Source: Flavobacterium glaciei | GTDB lineage: Bacteria > Bacteroidota > Bacteroidia > Flavobacteriales > Flavobacteriaceae | Direction: 5' to 3' | Length of the DNA: 64,000 nucleotides | NCBI RefSeq assembly: GCF_003350545.1 | Contig: NZ_QQBA01000008.1 | Span: 1-64,000, forward strand | In this document: positions 1 through 8,275 of the stretch, in pieces | Numbering within the stretch: the stretch's first letter is position 1 | Layout: each line of letters begins with the position of its first letter | Notes under the pieces: model-generated | Database searches by the model: none | Told to the model about the DNA's origin: nothing | The model's input: only the letters and a program-made list of their open reading frames with translations | Position numbers and translations under genes: made by a program

Positions 1-37
1 CGCTTATAACGGATGTTTAAAATCCTGTTATAAGCGT
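1..37. terminator. Hairpin at left window edge
   Basis: Inverted repeat with arms CGCTTATAACGGAT and ATCCTGTTATAAGCG (one bulged base) around a short AT loop, followed on the plus strand by TTTCTTTATT. It looks like a rho-independent terminator for a gene left of the window, or a bidirectional one also serving the small minus-strand ORF at 62-181. Confidence 0.6.
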
Positions 38-61
38 TTCTTTATTGTCTAAAAAACGACT

Positions 62-181
62 CTAATCAAAATAAGCGAAGTTTTTCAGTGCCCTCCAAAA
101 AAGACAAGTGTTGATATCTTCAACCAAGCTTCTAAGTTTATCAATTCCTTCAATTGTGTGCCCATTTGTTTGATCGCTCAT
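62..181 (-). CDS. Possible 39-residue ORF, unknown or gene remnant
   Basis: A short frame on the minus strand opens with ATG at 181 and stops with TAG at 62. It begins MSDQTNGHTIEGIDKL, followed by a segment VEDINTCLFW. The leader is A-rich, as for other genes here. The middle vaguely recalls the N-terminus of pyridoxamine-oxidase-like stress proteins (pattern E-x-I-x-x-C-x-F), which suggests the remnant of a longer gene, but that resemblance is from memory and weak. The hairpin at 1-37 lies just downstream. It could equally be a chance ORF. Confidence 0.25.
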   Translation of the reverse strand: MSDQTNGHTIEGIDKLRSLVEDINTCLFWRALKNFAYFD

Positions 182-376
182 AATTCTATTTTTTATTTCT
201 ACAGAAATGAATTGTAAATTTATTTTACAAAGTTGAGAAACAAAACAGCCAATAGCATTACATAATTCATTGCAAAAGTTTCATTTTTCGCAGATTTATT
301 ATTGTTTAACTGCTAATTGCATCTATTTAAATGCTTAAAAAAGAATTGTTACAAGCGTTTCAATTTCAAAATGGAT

Positions 377-832
377 TTATTTTTCATCACTATTAATCTC
401 AATCCAGTATCCATCAGGATCTTGAATATAGATTTGTTTGATGCCATCCGCACGAACAGTAATTTTATCTAATGTTCCCGGCCAATCAGAATAGGTAATG
501 TTCAGGGATTTCAATGCCTTTATTAAAGCGTTAAAATGAGTGACTTTAAAAGCCAAATGAACTGCTTTATTTATTATCACGGGTTCTTTGATAGTAGAAA
601 CAAGATGTAACTCTTTTCCCTCTCCTAAAGAAACCCAGCGAATGCCTTCCTTTCTTGTAAGATTAGTAATTTCTGAAAATTTCAAAACGTTAGTATAGAA
701 ATCAATAGAACGATCCAAGTCTTTTACAGAAAGTGCCATGTGATCTAATTTCAAAACAAAAGAGTTAGTGTTTTGGGCATAAAGGGTTCCAATGAAAACA
801 AAAACAATCAGGAATGCAGTTATTTTTTTCAT
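377..832 (-). CDS. Exported VOC-family (glyoxalase/dioxygenase-like) protein
   Basis: A 151-residue protein with a clear signal peptide (MKKITAFLIVFVFIGTLYAQ) followed by one vicinal-oxygen-chelate domain. The VOC pattern is visible: LDHMALSVKDLDRSIDFY near residue 30, then HLVSTI, VHLAFKV and, near the C-terminus, YIQDPDGYWIEI. His and Glu at the usual metal-binding positions are present, so a metal-dependent glyoxalase, isomerase or dioxygenase-like activity is plausible, but the substrate cannot be told. Most VOC enzymes are cytosolic; the signal peptide places this one in the periplasm or on an envelope surface. It stands alone, 55 bp from the end of the downstream glycosyltransferase gene, which is on the same strand and reads towards it. 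Confidence 0.85.
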   Translation of the reverse strand: MKKITAFLIVFVFIGTLYAQNTNSFVLKLDHMALSVKDLDRSIDFYTNVLKFSEITNLTRKEGIRWVSLGEGKELHLVSTIKEPVIINKAVHLAFKVTHFNALIKALKSLNITYSDWPGTLDKITVRADGIKQIYIQDPDGYWIEINSDEK

Positions 833-886
833 GGGTAATTTGATTTTTATCTTACTAAAATAATATTTGTTGTTTTGTCGTTAAAA

Positions 887-1939
887 TTAATTTTTACCAA
901 GAATATCATTGATCACTTTGATTGATTCTTCAATTGTGCTGGTATTGGTGTTTATGGCTACACTATTATTGTGGTATGGTTTGTACATGTTTATATTTGG
1001 ACGAGAAAACAACCCCACAGTAGGCGTTTGTGAAGCACTTGCCAAATGCATAATTCCGCTATCGGCACCAATGAAAATTTCAGTGTTGGCAATTACAGAA
1101 CCTATTTCTCTAATGTCTTTACTATAAAATGTAGGAGCTTTAAATCCTATTTGTGAAATGTTTTCTACCGGTAAAACCTCTAAAATATTGTAATCTTCAT
1201 ATTTTGTTTTTAATTGCCCATAAAATTCTTCCCACCATGTTTCTGAATAGCATTTGTCGTCTGTTGCATAAGTGAAAATAGCAATAGTTTTTTTGTTATT
1301 AGGAACTATATTGTCTACTATTTTTTTGCCTTTAGCTAGTTCAGCAGCGCTTAATTTAAGATCTAATGGTGGAACAGGATTTTCATTTTTTGGGAACCCT
1401 AATTTGGTCAAAAAACTTCTAAATTCGTACACAGGATATTTTGCAATATGCTCATAATCGCTGTGTTTTGATTGCAAAGTTTCGTCTGCTTCACCAAAAA
1501 ATTTGTATTTGGCATCAGCAAATTGTGCTGATAATCGCCCTGACGAGGAGTTTTTGTCCACGTTGATGACAATGTCATATTTTTGCTTTTTAATTTTCAC
1601 CCAAACCTTGAAATAGTCGATCAAATTTTTGAAAGGTTTTTTTGGTAGTTCAATGATGTAATTGATGTTGGTGTAATTTTCAAATACAATTGGTGCCAAA
1701 CCTCCTTTGACAAACAAGTCAATTTTACAGTCCGGAAAAGTTGTGATGATATCTTGTACTAGTGGTGTAATGAGTAACAAATTACCTAGTCTGTGATTGG
1801 GTCTGGAGATTAAAACCCTTTTGATTTCGACTTTTTGAGTTAAATCTATTTTGTAATCTTTTTGTGAACTGCCAATATTTTTGGTTAATCCATGTGTGAC
1901 AATTCTTCGGAATACATTTACTTTTTTTAAGATACTCAT
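887..1939 (-). CDS. Glycosyltransferase family 9 (heptosyltransferase-like)
   Basis: A 350-residue protein of the GT9 family, which transfers ADP-heptose or related sugars onto lipopolysaccharide core on the inner face of the cytoplasmic membrane. Visible features: N-terminal half with RPNHRLGNLLLITPLVQDI (the GT9 R-x-D/N-x-x-G-D/N motif), and a C-terminal nucleotide-sugar half with IGADSGIMHLASASQTPTVGLF near residue 290, the conserved donor-site segment. No signal peptide. Acceptor and donor are not predictable. No other lipopolysaccharide genes are adjacent. A possible -7 box (TACATTTG on the minus strand) lies at 2040-2047, about 100 bp before the start. The family call is firm; calling it a true heptosyltransferase would be inference. 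Confidence 0.85.
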   Translation of the reverse strand: MSILKKVNVFRRIVTHGLTKNIGSSQKDYKIDLTQKVEIKRVLISRPNHRLGNLLLITPLVQDIITTFPDCKIDLFVKGGLAPIVFENYTNINYIIELPKKPFKNLIDYFKVWVKIKKQKYDIVINVDKNSSSGRLSAQFADAKYKFFGEADETLQSKHSDYEHIAKYPVYEFRSFLTKLGFPKNENPVPPLDLKLSAAELAKGKKIVDNIVPNNKKTIAIFTYATDDKCYSETWWEEFYGQLKTKYEDYNILEVLPVENISQIGFKAPTFYSKDIREIGSVIANTEIFIGADSGIMHLASASQTPTVGLFSRPNINMYKPYHNNSVAINTNTSTIEESIKVINDILGKN

Positions 1940-2475
1940 GCTTTTATACTAGGATTAAGAATTGAATTTTATGTTTTAAATGAATTGCTGTACCAATGGA
2001 ATAGTATCTTAAAAATACAAAACGGGTTTTCAGTACACACAAATGTACAATTTAGAAAGAAACAACATGATTTTCAATCTATAATATATAGGACACTTAT
2101 TTTTTAGCAATATTCACAGGGCATTTTTGAACATGTCAAATTATACAATAGCTGTCTTGTAAGATTATAATTATCAGTTATACGCCTTGACTGTCTTAAT
2201 TAGTTAGATGAAAATTTTTTTAACTCTGTATAAAAGATTACGTAAGACTATTTTAAAACTTTCAGTATAATAAGGAATCTTAGATTTTGATTTTTTGCGG
2301 ACCATTATAGCTGTCGAAAGTCTTAAATTTTAATTTTGGGTAGCAACTTATATATTCAAGTGTGATTTTTGCATTAAACAATGTATTTAAATTACCATTT
2401 TAAAAAAAAATCAACCAATGCTAAAATGTCCTGAAATATTTTGCAATCTTTGAACACTAAAAATTTAAAAGTATT
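1940..2475. other. 536-bp AT-rich intergenic region, divergent promoters
   Basis: It separates a minus-strand glycosyltransferase from a plus-strand CDGSH gene, so it should hold two divergent promoters. I see a minus-strand TACATTTG at 2040-2047. No ORF, RNA gene or repeat family found elsewhere in the window is recognisable. Confidence 0.5.
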
Positions 2476-2703
2476 ATGAGCAAGACAAAACTAACAATCA
2501 ATCGCAATGGTTCTATAAAAATAGAAGGCGATTTCGAAATAACAGACTGCGAAGGAAACAGATACGGATTAGAAGGAAGAACCGCATTAGGGCTTTGCCG
2601 TTGTGGATTGTCAGCAAACAAGCCTTTTTGTGATGGTTCTCACCGCAATGGTTTTGAGCATGAGCCAGCTGCATTTGACTTGCCACCAGTAAAAACAAAG
2701 TAA
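2476..2703 (+). CDS. CDGSH-type iron-sulfur protein
   Basis: A 75-residue protein with one CDGSH motif near residues 40-56: C-R-C-G-L-S-x-x-K-P-F-C-D-G-S-H. This matches the C-x-C-x2-S-x3-P-x-C-D-G-S-H consensus of the mitoNEET family, in which three Cys and one His hold a redox-active [2Fe-2S] cluster. The N-terminal half (KLTINRNGSIKIEGDFEI) is a short beta-rich segment usual in bacterial single-CDGSH proteins of this size. No signal peptide or membrane anchor, so cytosolic. The exact role (cluster or electron transfer, redox sensing) is unknown. It is monocistronic, with a hairpin terminator just downstream. Confidence 0.92.
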   Translation: MSKTKLTINRNGSIKIEGDFEITDCEGNRYGLEGRTALGLCRCGLSANKPFCDGSHRNGFEHEPAAFDLPPVKTK

Positions 2704-2725
2704 TTTCTTTTAAAACTAAAAAAGA

Positions 2726-2759
2726 TAAAATACTATCGCTAATAAGTGATAGTATTTTA
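2726..2759. terminator. Terminator after the CDGSH gene
   Basis: Perfect 12-bp inverted repeat TAAAATACTATC / GATAGTATTTTA with a 10-nt loop, 23 bp after the stop codon. It is AT-only at the base, so strength is uncertain. Confidence 0.6.
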
Positions 2760-2901
2760 TTAGATTTAATAGATTGTGAATAAAACAATTATACTTTGGA
2801 AAATAAGTTAAATTATACATTAATTAAAAAGTAACTTATAAATTAAAATTTTTTGTAAAAGTATACCTTCAATTACTTACTTAATTTTTTAAAGACTTTT
2901 T

Positions 2902-4011
2902 TTATCTTTTGTTTGTAATGAGTTCTTTTTTTCTGTGATAAATTTCGTTAAGGTTTAGGGTATATGTTTCCATCTCTTCTGAAACTTTTTTAAAGTAGGT
3001 TACGTATTCTACAAGTGTTTCATAACTTATATCCTTTTCGTTATCAATAAGATTGTTTAGCGTCATAAGCGTTGAAACTGGTCGTCGTAACACATGCGAT
3101 ATGTCAAACACAATTTGGTCAATGGCAATTTCATATTCTACGCGGTTGTTAATATTATGAAAACTGCCGTACCAAACCACGCTGCCATCTGCCATTTTTT
3201 CGGGGTTTCCTTTCATAGAATGCCAACGAAAATCCTTATCATATAGCACTCTATACTCAATGTTTAAAAAAGTTAAATTTGTAAATGAGTCCATTAATTT
3301 AGCTTTAAAATCTTCTAAATCATCGGGGTGGATTAACGTAAAACCTATTTCTGGAGAATTTAACCATTCTTGCATTGTAACAGTTGGGTGCAATTGAATC
3401 ATACCTTCACTAATGAATTCAAAACTCAGAATTCCTTGTGAGGTCATTTTCAATTGAAAAATCCCATCAGGCACACTATTTGTTAGCTTTCTCAAACGTT
3501 CTACATAGGTTTTGATTTCTTCTCTTAAATCTAAAATTAGTTTGCGGAAGTTTAAAAAGTCCATGGCTTTTTTTGCCAAGATGTGTAAAACTTTAATTTG
3601 TTCGGATGATAATTGCCTTGGTTTATTATCAATGATACAAAAACTTCCTAATATATTTCCTGATGGAGTCGATAATGGTGCCCCAGCATAAAAACGAATG
3701 TTTGGATTGTTGTTTACTAATGGATTATTGCAAAAACGGGGATCGTTAAAAGTGTCTTCAATAATCAAGTTTTCTATATTTCCTGTCAATAAATGTTGGC
3801 AAAAAGAGTCTTCTCTTTTGGTTTGGGTAATTTCAAGTCCAATATTAACTTTGAACCATTGACGATCTTGGTCTACAAAAGTAATTAATGCGATAGGCAC
3901 ATCAAATATTAAAGAAGCCATTTCGGAAAGCTCATTTAACTCTTGTTCTGATTTGGTATCAAGAATTTGATAAGATAAAAGTTCCTCTATTCTTTTTATT
4001 TCTGATTCCAT
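2902..4011 (-). CDS. GAF-PAS sensor protein with a histidine-kinase-like helix but no ATPase domain
   Basis: A 369-residue cytosolic protein. Residues about 20-155 form a GAF domain (ALITFVDQDRQWFKVNIG, EDSFCQHLL, FYAGAPLSTPSGNILGSFCI), of the kind found at the start of many Flavobacterium sensor kinases. Residues about 175-295 are a PAS-like fold with a C-terminal PAC-like stretch (YRVLYDKDFRWH, GSFHNI). Residues about 298-350 resemble a kinase DHp helix pair: FDISHVLRRPVSTLM matches the H-box S-H-x-L-R-x-P. The protein then ends; there is no N, G1 or G2 box. It could act as an unlinked phosphotransfer or dimerisation partner, or be a decayed kinase. No response regulator is adjacent. Ligand unknown. 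Confidence 0.8.
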   Translation of the reverse strand: MESEIKRIEELLSYQILDTKSEQELNELSEMASLIFDVPIALITFVDQDRQWFKVNIGLEITQTKREDSFCQHLLTGNIENLIIEDTFNDPRFCNNPLVNNNPNIRFYAGAPLSTPSGNILGSFCIIDNKPRQLSSEQIKVLHILAKKAMDFLNFRKLILDLREEIKTYVERLRKLTNSVPDGIFQLKMTSQGILSFEFISEGMIQLHPTVTMQEWLNSPEIGFTLIHPDDLEDFKAKLMDSFTNLTFLNIEYRVLYDKDFRWHSMKGNPEKMADGSVVWYGSFHNINNRVEYEIAIDQIVFDISHVLRRPVSTLMTLNNLIDNEKDISYETLVEYVTYFKKVSEEMETYTLNLNEIYHRKKELITNKR

Positions 4012-4618
4012 ACATGAAAAATTTAAAGGCTTTTTTAATCATTGTCCAACAAGCTATTTTGTATTAAAAGCTCTTATCAAATATAATTAAAAGATTTGAA
4101 ATTTAAAAATAAAATTAATGATTCATACTAAAAAGTTTACAAATTTTAATAATGTCAGAGATGCTTTTTAATTTTTTTTCTAACTTTTTAAAATAAATAG
4201 AAAAAAAGACGAATTCATATGCTTATTCTAATGGTATAAAGAAAAATAATGTAAGTGCTTCATTAATAGCTTATTTTAAAAACATTGCATTTGTTTATTC
4301 AACTGAAAATGATAGCTTTAACTGTCATCTTCATTTGAAATTAGAAATTAACTATCGTTTATTACGAGGAAATAAATTTGTTTTGTTTATGGGCCTTTTT
4401 TACAATAATACTTTGTGTATAGCTAAAGTTTCCTAATTTGAATGCATTTGGGTCTAAGAATAGGTTTTTAATTCACTTGTACTGCCTTCTAGAAAAAAGA
4501 TAATCAGAGTTTACATAATTTCAATTTTTTTTCTTCTTTTTGAGAAAGTATTTTTTTTGCCCAGCGAAGTTATACTTTACGACCTGTAACAGACTTGCTT
4601 TGATATTGAGTAAAATTA
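4012..4618. other. 607-bp AT-rich intergenic region
   Basis: It lies between two minus-strand genes and is very AT-rich. I found no ORF above about 20 codons with a convincing start, no strong inverted repeat and no member of the dispersed repeat families. It may contain the promoter of the GAF-PAS gene and the 3' end of the dehydrogenase mRNA. Confidence 0.4.
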
Positions 4619-5479
4619 TCACTTATTTTTTAAACTGCTGATAATCGCCATTACATCTTGATCGCCCAATCCTTCTTGTTCTGCTGCAGCATAACTGTAG
4701 TACAAAGGATGAATAAGTGGAGAATCGAGTCCGGCTTCTTTGGCCAGTCTTAAATCTTTGACTAAATGTTTCAACGCAAATGCTGCCGGATAGGAATCAT
4801 TCAGAATGGAAGGTGTTTTTATATTCGAAATGCCGTTGCCACAAGCGCCTTGATTGATGATGTTGAGCATGTCTTCTTTGCTCACGCCATTTTTCTCGGC
4901 AAATAAAACCGTTTCGGCTATGCCTTGAAGATTTAATCCTAATAGGTAATTGATAGCTAATTTAGCTGAACTTGCCACGCCAGGTTCTCCTACGTGAATG
5001 GCAATTTTACCCAAAACGTCAAATATGGGTTTGGCTACATCGAAGTCTTCAGTTGAAGCTCCTACAAGAATGACCAAAGTTCCGTCTTGTGCCGGTTTTA
5101 CACTTCCAGAAACGGGAGCGTCTATGAAATGTACGTTATGTTGGTTGCAAATGGTGTTTAAATAACGCGAGGTTTCCGGAGCAACGGTACTCATATTGAT
5201 GATAGTTTTGCCAGAATTGGATTTAGATAATAAACCTGTTGGACCTTCAAAAACTTCTTTGACAGCCGCGTCATTGGATAACATCGTCAAAACTATGTCA
5301 CAGGTTTCCATTAGTTCTTGTAAACTACTTGCTGATTTTGCTCCTGCAGCCAGTAATGGCGCTTCTTTATCTTTGGTGCGATTGAAGACGGTAACTTCAA
5401 ATCCGGCTTTGCGTAGGTTCATCACCATTGGATTTCCCATGTTGCCAAGGCCTGTCCATCCTAATTTTAATGTATTCAT
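4619..5479 (-). CDS. NAD(P)-dependent beta-hydroxyacid dehydrogenase family (3-hydroxyisobutyrate dehydrogenase-like)
   Basis: A 286-residue protein with the layout of the 3-hydroxyisobutyrate dehydrogenase / tartronate semialdehyde reductase / glyoxylate-succinic semialdehyde reductase family. An N-terminal Rossmann motif GLGNMGNPMVMNL is followed by FNRTKDK, where the Arg after the second strand favours NADPH. The substrate signature DAPVSGSVKPAQDGTL lies near residue 120, and the catalytic Lys sits in the helix KLAINYLL near residue 170. Length is normal. No valine-degradation or glycerate genes are nearby to fix the substrate; a housekeeping reductase of small semialdehydes is the best guess. 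A candidate -7 box lies 47 bp upstream. Confidence 0.85.
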   Translation of the reverse strand: MNTLKLGWTGLGNMGNPMVMNLRKAGFEVTVFNRTKDKEAPLLAAGAKSASSLQELMETCDIVLTMLSNDAAVKEVFEGPTGLLSKSNSGKTIINMSTVAPETSRYLNTICNQHNVHFIDAPVSGSVKPAQDGTLVILVGASTEDFDVAKPIFDVLGKIAIHVGEPGVASSAKLAINYLLGLNLQGIAETVLFAEKNGVSKEDMLNIINQGACGNGISNIKTPSILNDSYPAAFALKHLVKDLRLAKEAGLDSPLIHPLYYSYAAAEQEGLGDQDVMAIISSLKNK

Positions 5480-5525
5480 AGTTTTTGTGTTATTTATATT
5501 ATTTGCTCATTGTGGGCACAGTTTG

Positions 5526-5533
5526 CAAAACTA
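5526..5533 (-). promoter_or_regulatory. -7 promoter box of the dehydrogenase gene
   Basis: TAGTTTTG on the minus strand matches TAnnTTTG, the Bacteroidota sigma-ABfr -7 element, 46 bp before the start codon. No clear -33 TTTG. Confidence 0.45.
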
Positions 5534-5574
5534 CGCTAACGATTGAGGCATATTAGCGCGGTCGGGATTACAGT

Positions 5575-5596
5575 CATTGCGAGGAACGAAGCAATC
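5575..5596 (+). repeat. CATTGCGAGGAACGAAGCAATC dispersed repeat, solitary copy
   Basis: A 22-bp sequence identical to 35170-35191 (in the prmC tail), with an inverted, diverged copy at 35382-35401. The short motif CATTGCGAGGAAC is found between genes in many bacteria (established knowledge). Here it stands alone without a matching inverted arm nearby. Confidence 0.85.
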
Positions 5597-5796
5597 ATAT
5601 TTACTTTATTAGTTGTTTTATTTACTCCTCTTTGTGGGGAATGAATAGTTAAAGATAAAGTAAATGCGTTGCAAACGCTGCGATTGTGCTATAAATTAAA
5701 ATTGGCACTCGTTGCAAGCGAGGGCCAGTAGGGAACGAACAATTACCGAAAATCTAGCCATGAGTTTTAGCATGTGCTATATGCTGGCGCTCTTTT

Positions 5797-7023
5797 TTAT
5801 TCTTCTTCCATATTCCAATAAACATAATTAAAAAAACTATCAATTTCTAAGAATGAATTCATATTCAATTCGGTTTTAATTTTATTCAAAAGAACTGTAT
5901 ATTCTTGATAATCTGTTCCTTTAAATGAACCAACGGTTTTAAAATCTTTCCCAATTAGAGATAAAACAGTTAGTGGATTTTTATTTAGGTTTGGAAACTT
6001 ATTGTAATTATAACTCATCATTATTTCTGCAACAATATTTTCTCCAATTCCAAATATTTCTTTAGCCTTTCGTTTTGTATTTAGAAAATTTATTGAGTTT
6101 GTAAAAGCAACGTCTATAGCTTGATTAGAGTTGTCTTTTACTTTTCTTACTAGTTCACGAAAAGCATTTGCATAATCTAAAGTTTCATGAGTTGTTCTGT
6201 GAATACTTCCTGAATGCCAAAGTTTTTTATAACCTGAATGTCCAACTAATGGACCGAATAAGTTATGGAATTGATTTGCATTTAAATGTTTATTGCTTGC
6301 AAGAATTTCTAGATTTTCTTTTGCTAAATCATATTGTTTCTCTCTGTCTAAAGGTATAATATATACACTCGATTTTTTATAGACTTCGAAGTAATGTCTT
6401 AATCTTGGCATGTCAATTCCTGCTATTGTTGTTTTTTTTCTTTTAAATTTGAAAATTGGTTTTCTAGAATATTCTTGATTAAATTCCTCTAATTGAGATT
6501 TATATTTCGCAATTAATTCAGCAATATTCTCAGTATAATAAGCTTTTGTTAATCGTGAAAAATATTGCATCAGTTGTAAATACTCGGTTGAATTAATGAA
6601 AGTTTCTTTTATCATAGAAACTTCATCGTTTACAATCCAACCCGCTTCGGTTAAATTAGCTGACCCAATAATTATGGTCGCATTATTTCCTTTTCGGAAA
6701 ACATAAATTTTTGAATGAAATATTCCAGCATCTGGAGTGCAAAGGATCAAGCGATGATTAACTTTTGTTTTAATTATATTATTAAGATTTTCTAACGTTT
6801 TAGGGTCGGTTTCTCCAAGACCTGTTCCGATGAAAAAAGTTGATTTTTTAGTTTTGTCATTGCAAAAATCTTTCAAATGATCCTTAATGTTATTAAGACC
6901 GCTATTCTTTAAAAAACCTGCAGCAAATATTACTTCATCCGCTTCTTTGAAAAGTTCAATCAATTTTTCTTTATGCGATTCCTTATGGTTTGTTATTATC
7001 ATTTGTTGAAATAGTTTATTCAA
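5797..7023 (-). CDS. Phospholipase D-family (HKD) nuclease-like protein, possible defence gene
   Basis: A 408-residue protein. The first 160 residues are a PLD-like domain: EVIFAAGFLKNSG near residue 35, then the catalytic-type segment HSKIYVF ... IIIGSANLTEAG at about residues 103-130, as in helicase-linked and restriction-linked PLD nucleases. Only one HKD-type motif is present, so activity would need a dimer. Near residue 330 there is FGIGENIVAEIMMSY followed by FPNLNKNPL; as I recall, similar G-x-x-E/S-E-I ... P-x-x-N-N segments occur in restriction and defence proteins. No helicase, methyltransferase or specificity subunit adjoins it. Its only neighbour on the strand is the small membrane protein 141 bp upstream. 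The pair is bordered by repeats, consistent with a laterally acquired island. A DNA repair or antiphage role is inference. Confidence 0.7.
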   Translation of the reverse strand: MNKLFQQMIITNHKESHKEKLIELFKEADEVIFAAGFLKNSGLNNIKDHLKDFCNDKTKKSTFFIGTGLGETDPKTLENLNNIIKTKVNHRLILCTPDAGIFHSKIYVFRKGNNATIIIGSANLTEAGWIVNDEVSMIKETFINSTEYLQLMQYFSRLTKAYYTENIAELIAKYKSQLEEFNQEYSRKPIFKFKRKKTTIAGIDMPRLRHYFEVYKKSSVYIIPLDREKQYDLAKENLEILASNKHLNANQFHNLFGPLVGHSGYKKLWHSGSIHRTTHETLDYANAFRELVRKVKDNSNQAIDVAFTNSINFLNTKRKAKEIFGIGENIVAEIMMSYNYNKFPNLNKNPLTVLSLIGKDFKTVGSFKGTDYQEYTVLLNKIKTELNMNSFLEIDSFFNYVYWNMEEE

Positions 7024-7164
7024 TGTTTTATCGATTTGTAATGACTGGCTTGCGATTTAAGACTAAACTTTAGGAGCTCAAAACCAAATTAAGTTTCTCT
7101 GTGTTTTTTTAAGAAAAAAACAAAGGTTAAGTTATTAATTAAAAAAGCTAGTAGGATTTTATAT

Positions 7165-7791
7165 TTAATTTATATTAAGTTCTTTCAAAAATTTTTCTTG
7201 ATATGGATTTTTACTAAACATATTACTCTCATAACCAAGTTTCATTTCTTTGCTTAAATCTAATTGTAATCTTTCAACATAAGGTAAAAGGACCCATGCT
7301 CGTGGATATGTTTTAAAATTTCTTTTTGTTTTGTTATAATTTTGATTGACAGTAGCCTCGTAAATATGTGAAATTAGACTGACTAATGATTTTACTCTAT
7401 TTTTTAAATCATTATTAGGCAAATATGTTGTAGCTAAAATATTTAGTCTAATTATTTTTTCACGAAGTCTTAGGTCATTTGAAATTAAAGTAAGAGCATT
7501 TATATATTTTTTTTCTTGTTCCATTAAAGCTTTCTTTTCAAGTTCAAAATCTTCAAAATCTGAGATTGAACGTATTTTTTCTTGAAGACAAAATAGATCA
7601 TCAAATTCAGCATAATTACCAATTATTAAGATAATAATTTCAATCATTTCCTCAATTTTATGTATTCGTAATTGTCGTCTATCTCGTATAGTTGTATCAT
7701 AATATGAAAGGACAGAAATGAGAATGGCAATTATTGAAAAAGTAATTGTTAAACCCTCAATAAATGTAAATTTTTCTGTAAATGATACCAT
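7165..7791 (-). CDS. Unknown membrane-anchored protein, partner candidate of the PLD gene
   Basis: A 208-residue protein that I do not recognise. Residues about 10-29 (GLTITFSIIAILISVLSYY) form a single membrane-spanning helix right after a short N-terminus; the remainder is charged, helical and probably cytosolic, with a coiled-coil-like stretch near residues 60-105. No catalytic motif is visible. It is transcribed just ahead of the PLD-family gene with 141 bp between them, so co-transcription is possible but not shown. Codon use is AT-rich, like its partner. Small membrane-anchored proteins occur as effectors beside nucleases in defence loci, but nothing in the sequence proves that here. 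Confidence 0.6.
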   Translation of the reverse strand: MVSFTEKFTFIEGLTITFSIIAILISVLSYYDTTIRDRRQLRIHKIEEMIEIIILIIGNYAEFDDLFCLQEKIRSISDFEDFELEKKALMEQEKKYINALTLISNDLRLREKIIRLNILATTYLPNNDLKNRVKSLVSLISHIYEATVNQNYNKTKRNFKTYPRAWVLLPYVERLQLDLSKEMKLGYESNMFSKNPYQEKFLKELNIN

Positions 7792-8275
7792 ATAATTATG
7801 TTTAATTTAATCAATCTAGTTTAGGATGGCTGATCCGTTAAGGTTGGGGCTAATATTTATATACTGTAAACATACTTTCTCGAAGGATAACCTAATTTGG
7901 GTAAATTGTCGCTATTAAATTGCGCTTTTGTTATCAAATATATTAAATTTTTATTACAATTTTTCTTAAAAAGAATAAAGGTCATGTCGATTGCGGTTTG
8001 CGTGAGGGAGGGAAGCGGCATCCTTTATTTTCTTTCTTTAAGAAAATAAAGATACAGCGTACCGCCCGACCCTAAGTGGCGAGGAGGAACGACAAAGCTG
8101 CTGCAGGGTCACGCCCAAAGGAATAATCAGTTTATAATATTCACGACATTCTCTATATTCTTTACTCTTTGTTCTATATTCTATACTCTTTCCTATTGGC
8201 TTTTATGAAATTTCCAAAAAAAGTATATCTTTAGCCAACTAATTCCTAAAACCAAAAACCAAATACCAAAAAAAT
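7792..8275. other. 484-bp intergenic region with a hairpin repeat element
   Basis: It separates the accessory pair from the APC permease. It holds a GTTTGCGTGAGGG-family element (7993-8119) and, just before the permease, a pyrimidine-rich stretch with repeats of TATTCT/TACTCT (8148-8196). ATATCTTTAGCC at 8225-8236 is a near-match to a -7 box and may serve the permease. No ORF is supported. Confidence 0.5.
7993..8119 (+). repeat. GTTTGCGTGAGGG-family hairpin element, copy 1
   Basis: The left end GCGGTTTGCGTGAGGG and right end GGTCACGCCCAAA match copy 2 at 35236-35358. The ends are imperfect inverted repeats of each other (TTTG-CGTGA against TTTGGGCGTGACC). Between them is a perfect 12-bp hairpin, CTTTATTTTCTT / AAGAAAATAAAG (8023-8034 with 8040-8051), and a conserved CCCGAC. 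The central hairpin differs completely from that of copy 2. Confidence 0.75.

Larger units (their letters stand above)
5480..5796. other. 317-bp intergenic region rich in small repeats and hairpins
   Basis: It contains the dehydrogenase promoter, one CATTGCGAGGAAC repeat (5575-5596), and two short hairpins built on a TTGCAA core: GCGTTGCAAACGC at 5666-5678 and CTCGTTGCAAGCGAG within GGC/GCC arms at 5703-5726. A third, AGCAT-loop-ATGCT, at 5769-5785 is followed by a T-run and may terminate plus-strand transcripts. Its base composition is more GC-rich than the flanking genes. It forms the left border of the PLD-nuclease pair. Confidence 0.5.

Noticed and set aside
909..1457. Plus-strand frames opposite the GT9 glycosyltransferase
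   Set aside because: They have no recognisable motifs and lie wholly antisense to a well-supported gene; composition is that of a complement frame.
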